Program-made: the position numbers and the translations under genes
Shown: positions 9,101 through 17,266 of the stretch, in pieces
Position numbering within the stretch: position 1 is the stretch's first letter
Layout of the letters: the number at the start of each line of letters is the position of its first letter
DNA from: Roseiarcus sp963835955
GTDB lineage: Bacteria; Pseudomonadota; Alphaproteobacteria; Rhizobiales; Beijerinckiaceae
Length of the DNA stretch: 64,000 nucleotides
Assembly (NCBI GenBank): GCA_963835955.1
Contig: CAWIHZ010000026.1
Coordinates: forward strand, 1-64,000
Reading direction: 5' to 3'
Notes under the pieces: model-generated
The model's input: only the letters and a program-made list of their open reading frames with translations
The model's database searches: none
What the model was told of the DNA's origin: nothing

Positions 9101-11431
9101 TTCCGATTCCGAGCGGAGTGCGGGTGTGGATCGCGACGGGCCACACCGACATGCGTCGCGGCATGCAGGGACTGGCGCTTCAGGTTCAGGAGCAGTTGAA
9201 GCGCCATCCGCACGGTGGCGATCTTTACGTCTTCCGGGGCCGCAGAGGCGACCTGGCGAAGATACTCTGGCACGATGGCGTCGGGCTATCGCTCTACGCA
9301 AACTACCTGACTTCATATTGCACCTCCTTCCGCTGGAAGCGTACATCTTGAATTCTGGTGTCCTGCGGAGCGCGGCCGCCCGGTCGACAAGTCGGTCCCA
9401 TCGACTGAAGTGCTTGGGTGGCAGGTCCGACCCCGGCGGTTCGTAGAGATAGGCCTGACCACTGTAGGCGTGCCTGGCGATGAGGCCGTACCTGACCCAT
9501 CTCTTCACGGTGCTCTCACAAATTCCGAGCCGGGCGGTGATCTCTGCGTTCGTCAGCATCCCGCGATCCCGCAGTCGGTCGTAACGTGAGCGGAGCCCGT
9601 ACTGATGGGCGAGATAGGCCACCCGCAAGTCCGTGAAGCGGGCGTCGGCCTGGTCGCGGCGGGCCGAACCGCCGGGCCGAATTGCCTTTTGGTTGAGGAT
9701 CTCGGCGATCTCGGAATAGACATGATCGTCGAGGAGCCGGTCGACCAGTTCGATCACCGTCTGCTGGGTCTTGACCTGCTGCGCGGAGGACTTGGGGTTC
9801 TCGGTCGTCAGGGTCTCCGTCCTGCCTCCCTTGAAGCGGACATGGATCCTTGTCGTTCCCTCGACCGCGAGCTTCACGAGCGTGACATCCTCGATGATGT
9901 AGGCGAGCAGCCGCTTGCGCTCGCGGTTCGGGAGGCTCGGATCGGACCAAAGCGCTGCGAAGTCCGAGGTCATGGCGATGAGCCGATCACGGATCGCGCC
10001 GTCGAGAGCGAACTGGTCTTCCTGCCGTCCACGCTCCCTTTCCTCCTGAGCGTTGGCCAGTGCGCGCAGCTTGTCGTTCCATTCGCGCTCGAGCGTATCG
10101 GCGACAAGGCGGTTGGCCGGATCGACGAGCATGAAACGTCGCTGTGCGAGATCGGCGTCGATCTGGGCGCGCTCGACGGCGCGACGGCGGAGCCGATCCG
10201 CCTCGTCATGCCGCGCTTCGATCTCTCTCCTGATCTCCAGGGCCAGTTCGACCGCGGCCGGCGTCATCTGATCGGCGATCAGTTTGCCGATCGCCTTGTC
10301 GATCGGCGCCCCTGCAATCGACTGGCAACTCGGCTCGCCTTGCGAGCCATGCGCACGGTCGCAGACGTACCAGGTCTCCAGCCGTTCGCGTCGAGCGGCA
10401 TACCGCGCGCGTAGATGCCGACCGCAACGGCCACATACGGCCCGTCCTTGCAGCAAGGCCGTTCCCTCCCGCGGCGGCGAGGCTCTTGCGACCTCGTATC
10501 CCTGGCCATTGGCCTTGAGCGTGTTGAGATTCTGCTGGAACTGCTCCCAGGCGATGTAGCCAGGATGAGCGTTCGGAATGCAGGCGAGCCAATCATTGCG
10601 CTCGCGGGTCCGAAGCTTCTTCTTTCCATCTGCAGCTCGCCGATATTGCCGCCGGCCATAGACGTACGCGCCCGCGTAGCGCGGGTTGTTCAGCGTTCGG
10701 ATTGCGGTCGATATCGTCAGCGGCTGGAAAATCGTCGGCGCTCGATTGCGGATGCGAGACGGAAAGCAAAGCCCCTCCTTGCGAAAGACCTTGACGGTCT
10801 GAGAGGCCGATCCCACTCGTGAGAACGTCTCGAAGAAATACGCGATCGTTTCCCTGACCTGCGAGTCGGGGTCGAACGCCACCTCGCCGACCTCATCGTA
10901 TGTGAAGCCTGTCGGGAGCGGACAACGATACTCGCCGCGGCGCACCTTGTTCAGGATCCCGCCGCGGAGCCGCGCCTTGATGACGTGAAGTTCGGCCTCG
11001 CTCATGGTTCCTTTCAAGCCCAACAGCAATCTGTCATTGAAGCTGGCGGGATCATAGACGCCGTCCTCGTCGAGGATGAGCGTATCGGCGAGGGCGCAGA
11101 TCTCGAGCAGGCGATGCCAGTCGGCGTTGTTGCGGGCAAGGCGGGAGACTTCCAGCCCCATGACGATGCCGGCGCGCCCCAAGCCGACGTCGCTCACCAG
11201 GCGCTGGAATCCTTCGCGCCATGACGCCGACGCGCCGGACTCGCCCTGGTCGTCATCGACGACGACGATCTGCTCGTCGCGCCAGCCAAGGGCGGTCGCG
11301 CGGCCCCGAAGCGCGTATTGCCGCCTCGTGCTTTCGACGTTCTCGATGACCTGCCGCATCGATGACTGCCGGATGTAGAGGTAGGCGTCCCGTTCGAGAT
11401 GGCGAGGTTGAACTTTGAGCGAGGCGTTCAT
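9095..11431 (-). CDS. Large serine recombinase of the tnpB-inserted element
   Basis: The start at 11431 is chosen because GGAGGGCGCT precedes it and it overlaps the upstream stop (ATGA). The N-terminal catalytic domain opens with DAYLYIRQSSMRQVIEN, with the nucleophilic serine in RQSS, and contains GLEVSRLARNNADWHRLLE and SEAELHVIKARLRGG. A recombinase domain follows with NPRYAGAYVYGRRQY, then a zinc ribbon (AVCGRCGRHL with later Cys) and a coiled coil. A C-terminal helix-turn-helix reads LGICESTVKRWVRYGLIARH. This is the layout of large serine recombinases, which cut at paired att sites. The open frame runs past the left border at 9302 into tnpB antisense and stops only at 9095. A neighbouring frame instead ends KEVQYEVR with its stop at 9303-9305, right at the border, so a small indel near 9355 may have displaced the native end. 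Confidence 0.85.
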   Translation of the reverse strand: MNASLKVQPRHLERDAYLYIRQSSMRQVIENVESTRRQYALRGRATALGWRDEQIVVVDDDQGESGASASWREGFQRLVSDVGLGRAGIVMGLEVSRLARNNADWHRLLEICALADTLILDEDGVYDPASFNDRLLLGLKGTMSEAELHVIKARLRGGILNKVRRGEYRCPLPTGFTYDEVGEVAFDPDSQVRETIAYFFETFSRVGSASQTVKVFRKEGLCFPSRIRNRAPTIFQPLTISTAIRTLNNPRYAGAYVYGRRQYRRAADGKKKLRTRERNDWLACIPNAHPGYIAWEQFQQNLNTLKANGQGYEVARASPPREGTALLQGRAVCGRCGRHLRARYAARRERLETWYVCDRAHGSQGEPSCQSIAGAPIDKAIGKLIADQMTPAAVELALEIRREIEARHDEADRLRRRAVERAQIDADLAQRRFMLVDPANRLVADTLEREWNDKLRALANAQEERERGRQEDQFALDGAIRDRLIAMTSDFAALWSDPSLPNRERKRLLAYIIEDVTLVKLAVEGTTRIHVRFKGGRTETLTTENPKSSAQQVKTQQTVIELVDRLLDDHVYSEIAEILNQKAIRPGGSARRDQADARFTDLRVAYLAHQYGLRSRYDRLRDRGMLTNAEITARLGICESTVKRWVRYGLIARHAYSGQAYLYEPPGSDLPPKHFSRWDRLVDRAAALRRTPEFKMYASSGRRCNMKSGSLRRAIARRHRARVSSPGRLCGPGRRKDRHRADGASTAPEPEAPVPACRDACRCGPSRSTPALRSESES

Positions 11432-11721
11432 AGCGCCCTCCGGTCGTTGATCGCCATCACCATTCCGGCGAGGAGGCAGACGATGGCTCGGCGCTCGATG
11501 AGCTGCGCCGGCGCCGAGGATCGGGATGGCATCGGCTCCAACCTGGCGGGTTCGACCGACAGCGCGCGCGCCCATCCCCACATGCCGCGGTGAAGAAAGA
11601 CGACCAGCCCACTCCGGGCGTCAGGGGGCAGCGCTTCACCAAGCATGGCCGAGCGCAGCCTCTCGTAGCGGGCGACGACGACGGTCGCAGGCGCAGTCAG
11701 ACTGGCCGTGATCCCAGTCAT
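11428..11721 (-). CDS. 97-residue conserved partner protein of the recombinase element
   Basis: This small gene is coupled at both ends by ATGA overlaps, upstream to the HTH gene and downstream to the recombinase. The protein has ARYERLRSAMLGEALPPDAR, then GLVVFLHRGMWGWARAL, then a helical C-terminus with ERRAIVCLLAGMVMA. It has no signal peptide. The middle Trp-rich helix and the strict coupling suggest a protein that contacts DNA or the recombinase, such as a directionality or accessory factor, but nothing in the sequence proves that. I do not recognise a named family. Confidence 0.65.
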   Translation of the reverse strand: MTGITASLTAPATVVVARYERLRSAMLGEALPPDARSGLVVFLHRGMWGWARALSVEPARLEPMPSRSSAPAQLIERRAIVCLLAGMVMAINDRRAL

Positions 11722-12185
11722 CTCGGAGTTTTTTTTGCACCGACCGCTCGTTCGATCGTTCTTGGATGGACATCGAGGCCGAACTCCTTCTGGAGCGACT
11801 TCGCCAACTCGCGCGCGCGTATCGGTTCGCCAGGGGAAATCTGCGCCCTGAGGAACGCCGAGACTTCGCCCTGGATCTTGTGTGGGCCGCGGGGACCTCG
11901 CTTCCTGGGTACGAGTCCGGCAATGCCGCTTTCGTCGAAATCCGCCTTGGCCTGATAGTAGGTCGGCCGCGAGACTCCGTACTCCTCGGAAACTTCTGTC
12001 ACCGACGCCTTCTCTACCGAGGCGCGGCGCAGCATCTCGTACTTCACCTGCACGATGTCGCGCGGATCGAAGAAGCCGCCTTCCTGAAACTTCAGGTCGC
12101 GGACCTTCTCGGGCGCCGGATTGAGCGCGCCGTCCTCGGCGAGCGCGTCGCTCTTCGAGCGCTTGCGGTCCCGTCCTGCCGGCAC
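11718..12185 (-). CDS. Helix-turn-helix protein of the recombinase element
   Basis: The protein carries a central helix-turn-helix, ASVTEVSEEYGVSRPTYYQA, and a second helical part, RARELAKSLQKEFGLDVHPR then TIERAV. Both resemble transposase-type DNA-binding domains, as if derived from one. A GTG start at 12185 gives 155 residues; the frame stays open to an ATG at 12362, but the extra part is atypical and overlaps repeats and the DUF5372 stop, so the shorter form is preferred. The stop overlaps the next start (ATGA). It may regulate the operon or direct the recombinase (inference). Confidence 0.65.
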   Translation of the reverse strand: MPAGRDRKRSKSDALAEDGALNPAPEKVRDLKFQEGGFFDPRDIVQVKYEMLRRASVEKASVTEVSEEYGVSRPTYYQAKADFDESGIAGLVPRKRGPRGPHKIQGEVSAFLRAQISPGEPIRARELAKSLQKEFGLDVHPRTIERAVGAKKTPR

Positions 12186-12313
12186 GCCGAACCTCTTCAC
12201 AAGAGCGCCAAGAACGTAACTATTATTATGCCGCACGCTGAAACCCGTCAAGGCTCCAGCGGATGGCTGGATAGCCGATATTCCAGCCACAATACGCCAT
12301 TGAGGGTGCCCAT

Positions 12314-12348
12314 GCGGCGTAATTAGGCTTACGGACGCGGCGTAATTA
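12314..12348. repeat. Two direct repeats of GCGGCGTAATTA, 23 bp apart
   Basis: GCGGCGTAATTA occurs at 12314-12325 and again at 12337-12348; both copies are followed two bases later by CTTAC. A weaker related site (TTATTATGCCGC, reversed) sits near 12224-12235. They lie just upstream of the HTH gene's likely start and just after DUF5372, so they may be operator sites or recombinase arm sites. Confidence 0.6.
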
Positions 12349-12351
12349 TCC

Positions 12352-12612
12352 TTACACATCATTCACGCGCCTCCTCGCCGAAAGCTGCTCGACAAGACGG
12401 GCCAGCCCAATGAGGTCGACAACCCGAAGAAGCGCCCGCCCTCGCCCCATGACGATCTCAGGATCCGGGGCCGCAACGTCGGTCCACTGTGGGGGAACAG
12501 AGCAAATCGTGCTGTCGTCGATGCGCAGCAGGAGCCGCTTGCCGGACCGGTTATGGCGTTCGCCGACGCAGACGAGCTGCCGGTCGGCGAACGGATGGAA
12601 CGGGTGAGTCAC
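12352..12612 (-). CDS. DUF5372 family protein
   Basis: An 86-residue protein starting MTHPFHPFADRQLVCVGERH, with CSVPPQWTDVAAPDPEIVMG in the middle and a C-terminal helix DLIGLARLVEQL. These are the hallmarks I recall for DUF5372, a family of unknown function encoded beside recombinases. It is the first gene of the four-gene element and lies 52 bases inside its right border. The predicted fold is a small beta barrel followed by a helix. What it does in recombination is not known. Confidence 0.7.
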   Translation of the reverse strand: MTHPFHPFADRQLVCVGERHNRSGKRLLLRIDDSTICSVPPQWTDVAAPDPEIVMGRGRALLRVVDLIGLARLVEQLSARRRVNDV

Positions 12613-12906
12613 GCGGACAAGCTGCGCCGAAGCGAAGGTACGGTCTGCTTTCGCTGGCGAGTTACAAGCGTCTCGACCGCGGAAAGTTCATCTGGCCGTC
12701 GGCGAAGGAGGGCGTCATTTCAATTTCGGCGGGTCAGATGGCCTATATGCTCGAAGGAATCGACTGGCGGAATCCGCAACTGACGTGGCGGCCCAAGAGC
12801 GCGGGGTGAGCGCGCGTTCTCAAGGAGCCGGCAAGCGAAGAAAGACATAGAATCATACGCATTTTCGGGCGCCTCGAATCACGAAAACTATGATTCGCTG
12901 CGTCGC

Positions 12907-13275
12907 ATGGCTCCCGCTTCCGAAGCCCTTCCCGACGACGTCGCCGCCCTGAAGGCGGCGCTCTTCGCCGAGCGCGCGCGCCGGCTGGAAGTGGCGGCGG
13001 AGCTGGCGGTTGCGCGGGCGAAAGCCTCCGAGGACATGGCGTTTATCGCCGCGCAGAAGCTCAGGATCGCCAAGCTCGAGCGGCAGGTGTTTGGGCAGCG
13101 GTCGGAGCGCTCGGCGCGATTGATCGACCAGTTGGCGCTCGAGTTCGAAGAGCTGGCGGCCAGCGCCACGGAAGACGAGCTGGCGGCGGAGCAGGCGGCC
13201 GCGAAGACGACGACGGTTCGGGCCTTCACCCGCCGGCGCGCAGAGCGCGACACCTTCCCTGACCACCTGCCGCGC
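12907..13275 (+). pseudogene. tnpC: IS66 transposase TnpC, N-terminal fragment
   Basis: The reading starts MAPASEALPDDVAALKAALF and has the coiled-coil N-terminus and KLERQVFGQRSERSARLIDQ region typical of IS66 transposases, then RAFTRRRAERDTFPDHLPR. After DHLPR the sequence stops matching tnpC, because it becomes the antisense of a second serine recombinase gene (13276 onward). The catalytic DDE domain is therefore missing. No direct repeat marks the junction, so it probably formed by deletion or recombination rather than simple insertion. Confidence 0.8.
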
Positions 13276-13679
13276 GATGAGCGTCGGGTCCTCGATCAGG
13301 CGGATGACCTCTTGCCACACGATCTGATCGAGCAGGTCCTGGCGGATCGGTCGGGTGTCGCACACCGCACCGCCGAGGTGGCGCCACGCGTCCGAGCCGA
13401 GGCAGCGGTAATAATGGATCTTGCGCGCAGAGCTGCGCGTCGACGTCCGCGACAGCGCCATAGCATAGCCGCATTTGCGGCACGAGACCAATCCTTGAAC
13501 GATGCCTTGAACGATGCTGGGCTCGATGGTCCGGCGGGGCGCGAAGCGTGTCAATCGGCGTCCAAAATTGACCCCCGGATTTGTGGCGGACACGGATGGC
13601 AGCGCTCGCCCCGGCGGAGCTGGACGGGGTTGCGCAGCTGGGGCGAGTGCGGGTTAGCGAGGAGCTGTTGTTTGGAGGA

Positions 13680-13742
13680 TCAGGCGTGGTTTTTGAAACG
13701 CCAGCTCTCGTTGCCGGTCTCGACGATGTCGCAGTGATGAGC
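13680..13742 (-). pseudogene. Duplicate 3' end of an istB gene
   Basis: The minus-strand reading HHCDIVETGNESWRFKNHA, preceded by unrelated sequence, repeats almost exactly the last residues of the complete istB at 14205 (HHCDIVETGNESWRFKNRA). It is followed by GCGTCAATCGGCGTTGA, which resembles the IS21 terminal repeat. It looks like a relic of another IS21 end, perhaps from a deletion between two copies. Confidence 0.6.
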
Positions 13743-13851
13743 GTCAATCGGCGTTGAGAAGCGGCGCGGAGTGCCCATCGAGAGGCTGGCGCAGCGGCGC
13801 GCGGGGGGGGCCTGTGGACCCACCGGTGCAAGCCGCCGTTGAAGGAAGCGG

Positions 13852-14133
13852 TCAGTCCCTGCCGAAGCCGCGCGGCGGTACGATCGCCTGGAGTTCGGTG
13901 AGGTCCAGTTCGCAGATCGCGCGCAACGCCTCGGCTGTCGCACCATCCTGAAGGCTGTCGGGCAGGCTATCGAGCCAGGCGGCATACTCAGCCTGTGCCT
14001 CGATGAGACCGGCGACGTTGTCGTTCCATCGTCGGGCCCGGCCGCGAAGGTCGGCCGGGCGGCGTGTGCGAACCACCGGCACACCCGCCGCACGCGCGGC
14101 GCGGTAACGGGCCTGGCGTTCGGCGTCGGTCAT
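13852..14133 (-). CDS. IS21-associated accessory protein
   Basis: A 93-residue protein from the ATG at 14133: MTDAERQARYRAARAAGVPV, then RTRRPADLRGRARRW and TAEALRAICELDLTELQAI, ending PPRGFGRD. It lies 72 bases after the istB stop in the same direction, inside the IS21 borders. I recall similar short basic-then-acidic proteins following istB in alphaproteobacterial IS21 elements; their function is unknown. The frame stays open to an ATG at 14172, but the shorter start fits the conserved N-terminus better. Confidence 0.6.
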   Translation of the reverse strand: MTDAERQARYRAARAAGVPVVRTRRPADLRGRARRWNDNVAGLIEAQAEYAAWLDSLPDSLQDGATAEALRAICELDLTELQAIVPPRGFGRD

Positions 14134-14204
14134 CGCGGTTTCACCGATCGGTTTGCGTGGCACGATTTCCACTCCGCAGCGTTACGTCACGAAACCCCGG
14201 GCGC

Positions 14205-14933
14205 TCAGGCGCGGTTCTTGAAGCGCCAGCTCTCGTTGCCGGTCTCGACGATGTCGCAATGATGGGTCAGGCGGTCGAGCAGCGCGGTGGTCATTTTTGG
14301 ATCGCCGAACACGGTCGGCCATTCGCCGAAGGCGAGATTGGTGGTGACGAGGATCGAGGTGCGCTCGTAGAGCCGGCTGACGAGGTGGAAGAGGAGCTGT
14401 CCGCCGGCCTGGGCGAACGGCAGATAGCCGAGCTCGTCGAGGACGACGAAGTCCTTGCGGGTGAGATAGTCGGCGATCCGGCCCTGCCGCCCGGCGCGCG
14501 TCTCGGCCTCGAGCCGATTGACGAGATCGACGGTGGTGAAGAAGCGGCAGCGCGACCCCGACCGGATGCAGCTCCGTGCGATGGCGATCGCTAAGTGAGT
14601 CTTGCCGGTCCCGGTTCCGCCAACCAGGACGAGATTGCGTTGCTGGGCAAGGAACCCGCCGGCGGCGAGGTCGCGCACGAGAGCCTCGTTGATCGGCGTA
14701 TTCTTGAACGCGAAGTCATCGACGTCCTTGGCCAGCGGCAGCTTGGCGACCGTGAGTTGGTACTTGATCGAGCGCGCCTGCTTCTCCGAGGTCTCGGCTT
14801 TCAAAAGATCGCCGACGAAGCGCTGCGGCTCGTGCTTGCGCTTGAGGGCGGTCGCGAGCGTCTCGTCGTAGGCGGCCCTCATGCCATAGAGCTTGAGTCC
14901 GCCCATCAGGTCGAGGACTTCGGTTCGCTCCAT
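14205..14933 (-). CDS. istB: IS21 helper ATPase IstB
   Basis: A complete 242-residue AAA+ helper protein. Walker A is GGTGTGKTHLA (about residue 104), Walker B is FVVLDELGYLPF, and sensor-like VTTNLAFGEWPTVFGD follows. The C-terminus reads ALLDRLTHHCDIVETGNESW. IstB stimulates IstA and helps in target choice (family knowledge). It follows istA with two bases between them, the usual IS21 order. This copy is intact even though its istA is broken. Confidence 0.9.
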   Translation of the reverse strand: MERTEVLDLMGGLKLYGMRAAYDETLATALKRKHEPQRFVGDLLKAETSEKQARSIKYQLTVAKLPLAKDVDDFAFKNTPINEALVRDLAAGGFLAQQRNLVLVGGTGTGKTHLAIAIARSCIRSGSRCRFFTTVDLVNRLEAETRAGRQGRIADYLTRKDFVVLDELGYLPFAQAGGQLLFHLVSRLYERTSILVTTNLAFGEWPTVFGDPKMTTALLDRLTHHCDIVETGNESWRFKNRA

Positions 14934-15634
14934 TGTCAGGCGCTCCTCAGTTGGTCGTATCGGGCGCGGTCGGCGACAGGCGCATGGCTCAGCCGCAGCG
15001 TCTCCGGCGTGGCGATGGTCGCGCTCGGACCTGGATCGCGTTGTCGGGAGAGAATGTTGAGGACGACATCGGACGAATGGACGCCCTCGGCGAGCGCCTG
15101 ATGGCAGGCGGCCTCGACCGCCGGCAGCCCGTCGCTCAGCACCGCGGCGAGGATCTTGACCATCTGCCGGTCGCCATCGTTCGAACCGGCGAGCTTGCGC
15201 CGGACCCGGTCGAGCGCCGCCGGCAGCACCCAGTCTTTGAACGGCGCCCCGTTGCGCAGAGCGCCGGGCTTGCGCGCCAGCACCGGCACGTAATGCCAGG
15301 GATCATAGACCGTCTCGCCGCGGCCGAAGCTGCGCCGATGCTCGGCCACGATCCGCCCGTCCTGGCGGATCACGATCCGATCGGCGTAGGCTTGAATGTC
15401 GACCGGGCGGCCGACGGCGCTGGCGCTCACCGAGTACCTGTTGTTGTCGAAGCGCACCAGGCACGTCTTCGACACCGAGGTCGGCAGCGCATGGAAGCCG
15501 TCGAAGCGGCCGCGATACGGGATCAGCTTCGGCCGTTCGTCTTCGAAGACCTCCCAGATCGTCCGCTCGGGCCGCTCCGGATGGGCGTGCGCTTTCGCCC
15601 AGGCCAGACATTTGTCGAACAGCCAGCCGTTTAG

Positions 15635-17266
15635 CCCGCATTACTCATCGCGGACTGGCGGATGTGGCGTAACTATCTGATTTCGTGTAGAATCTGGTTG
15701 TCGAAGCTGATTCGCTCGATTTCAGCGAGGCCACACCCGCCATGACCGATCCTATGTTGCCGCTGGCTGGCTTGTCACCTGTTGACGGCAAGGCCGTGGT
15801 GGCCAAATTCGATGGGGGGCTGTTGTCGTCGGACGGCGGCGTTCTGGCGTTGCGGGAGGCGGAGCGACGTCTCGGGGTCGCCGATCGGTTGGCCGCCTGC
15901 CTGGTGGACCGGCGCGCGCCGGATCAGATCACGCACAGTCTTTCCGACATCATTCGTTTTCGACTGCTGATGATCGCCGCCGGCTACGAGGACGGCAACG
16001 ACGCCTCGCGCCTGCGCGACGATCCGCTGTTCAAGATGGCGATGAATCTGACGCCGTCCGATCGCCAGCTTTGCTCGCAGTCGACGATCTCGCGGCTGGA
16101 GAACCTGCCCGACATACGGGCGCTTTTGCGCATGGGCCGCGCCATGGTCGACCTCTATTGCGCGTCCTTCCGAGAAGTTCCCAAGCGGATCACCCTGGAC
16201 GTCGACGACACCTTCGACGCGGTCCACGGCGGCCAGCAGTTGCGGTTGTTCAACGCCCATTACGACGACTATGGGTTTCAGCCGATGGTCGTGTTCGACG
16301 GGGCGGGCCGTTTTGTCGCGGCCATGCTGCGTCCGGCCAAGCGGCCGAGCGGCAAGGAGGCCCGAGCGTTCCTGCGCCGGCTGTTGCGCGCCATCCGCGC
16401 CAACTGGCCGCGCACCGAAATCCTGGCTCGCGCGCCGACAGTCACTACTGCAGTCCCGAGGTTCTCGACTGGTGTCGGGCCAACCGCCTCGATTACGCTC
16501 TGGGCGTCGCCCCGAGCGCGACCTTGCGCCGACACGTCGAAACCCTCGAGGCCAGCGCCAAGGCGCGCTTTGAGGCCGCCCCGAGAGAGGGCAAGGTCCG
16601 CCGCTTCAAGGAGTTCTTCGACGCCGCCGCGAGCTGGAGCCGCGTCGAGCGGGTCATCGCTCGCGTCGAGGCGGGCGAGGAAGGCCCCGATACGCGCTAC
16701 ATCGTCACCAATCTCGCCAGACGCAACGCTCGCTCCCTCTATGAGGACGTCTATTGCCGGCGCGGCCAAGCGGAAAACCACATCAAGTCCTTCAAGACGC
16801 ATCTGGCGGCGGATCGCACGTCATGCACCAAGGCTTCGGCCAATCAGCTCCGGCTGTTCTTGCACGCCGGCGCCTACTGGCTGATGTGGGGTCTGCGCGA
16901 GTCGATGCCCAAACGCTCGATGTGGCGCATCGCGCAATTCGACACCCTGCGCCTGCGCTTGGTCAAAATCGCAGCTCGCGTCGTCGAAATGAAGACGACG
17001 ATCCGCGTGCATCTGCCGACTTCATGCCCCGGGCAGGAGGTCTTGCGCTTCGCCCTCGCGCAAATCCCGCGCCTCGTCACCTGAGCCGCGCGGCATGACG
17101 CCCCAAAAATCGAACCCCTCCCTTCAACCCGCAAACCCCTCCACCCCCGCTCCGGCCTCGTCCCAGGAGACGACCCGTTGCGTCCGCCACAATGTCAAAA
17201 CGACGATAAATCCCCATCCGCCACCCATCACGCCGCCCGATGCTCAAGGCGGTGCATAGTGCGGGC
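15635..17266 (+). mobile_element. IS1380-family element, about 1632 bp, inserted in istA
   Basis: Left end CCCGCATTACTCATCGCGG, right end (reversed) CCCGCACTATGCACCGCC. TAG occurs at both borders (15632-15634 and 17267-17269), and excision with one TAG restores istA. Family members usually give a 4-bp duplication, so the true border could differ by one base. The single transposase is frameshifted. Similar ends form a 95-bp MITE at 28939-29033. Confidence 0.8.
15742..17084 (+). pseudogene. IS1380 family transposase, frameshifted
   Basis: The first frame starts MTDPMLPLAGLSPVDGKAVV and includes FDGGLLSSDGGVLALRE and the acid-containing ITLDVDDTFDAVHG. The second frame begins near 16435 with DSHYCSPEVLDWCRANRLDY and includes YRRGQAEN-type catalytic glutamate in CRRGQAENHIKSFKTHLAA and the terminal region to 17084. 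The shift lies in a GC-repeat (CTCGCGCGCCGAC at 16430-16442), where a two-base duplication would explain it. With that removed the protein is 446 residues, normal for IS1380. It is a DDE transposase (family knowledge) and is probably inactive here. Confidence 0.8.

Larger units (their letters stand above)
9303..12667 (-). mobile_element. Serine-recombinase mobile element (about 3365 bp) inserted in tnpB
   Basis: The element is bounded by AA at 9301-9302 and AA at 12666-12667, consistent with the two-base crossover core of a serine recombinase; with one AA retained, tnpB is restored exactly. It contains four minus-strand genes: a DUF5372 protein, an HTH protein, a 97-residue protein and a large serine recombinase. 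The last three are joined by ATGA overlaps. No other cargo is present. The gene set recurs next to recombinases in other alphaproteobacteria (recalled, not searched). Here the insertion site itself shows that the four genes travel as one unit. Confidence 0.75.
9097..12809 (+). pseudogene. tnpB: IS66 TnpB gene interrupted by a serine-recombinase element
   Basis: The N-terminal part (9097-9302) starts MIPIPSGVRVWIATGHTDMR and runs to GVGLSLYA. The C-terminal part (12666-12809) reads KRLDRGKFIWPSAKEG and ends TWRPKSAG. Removing bases 9303-12667 joins them in frame as LYA-KRLDRGKF, the expected IS66 TnpB sequence. So the element split an intact gene without loss. TnpB is needed for IS66 transposition (family knowledge), hence this IS66 copy is dead. 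The next gene, tnpC, is also truncated. Confidence 0.85.

Noticed and set aside
11432..11581. Extension of the recombinase start to 11581
   Set aside because: The extra 50 codons overlap the coupled 97-residue gene and lack coding character; the ATG at 11431 has a GGAGG site and an ATGA overlap.
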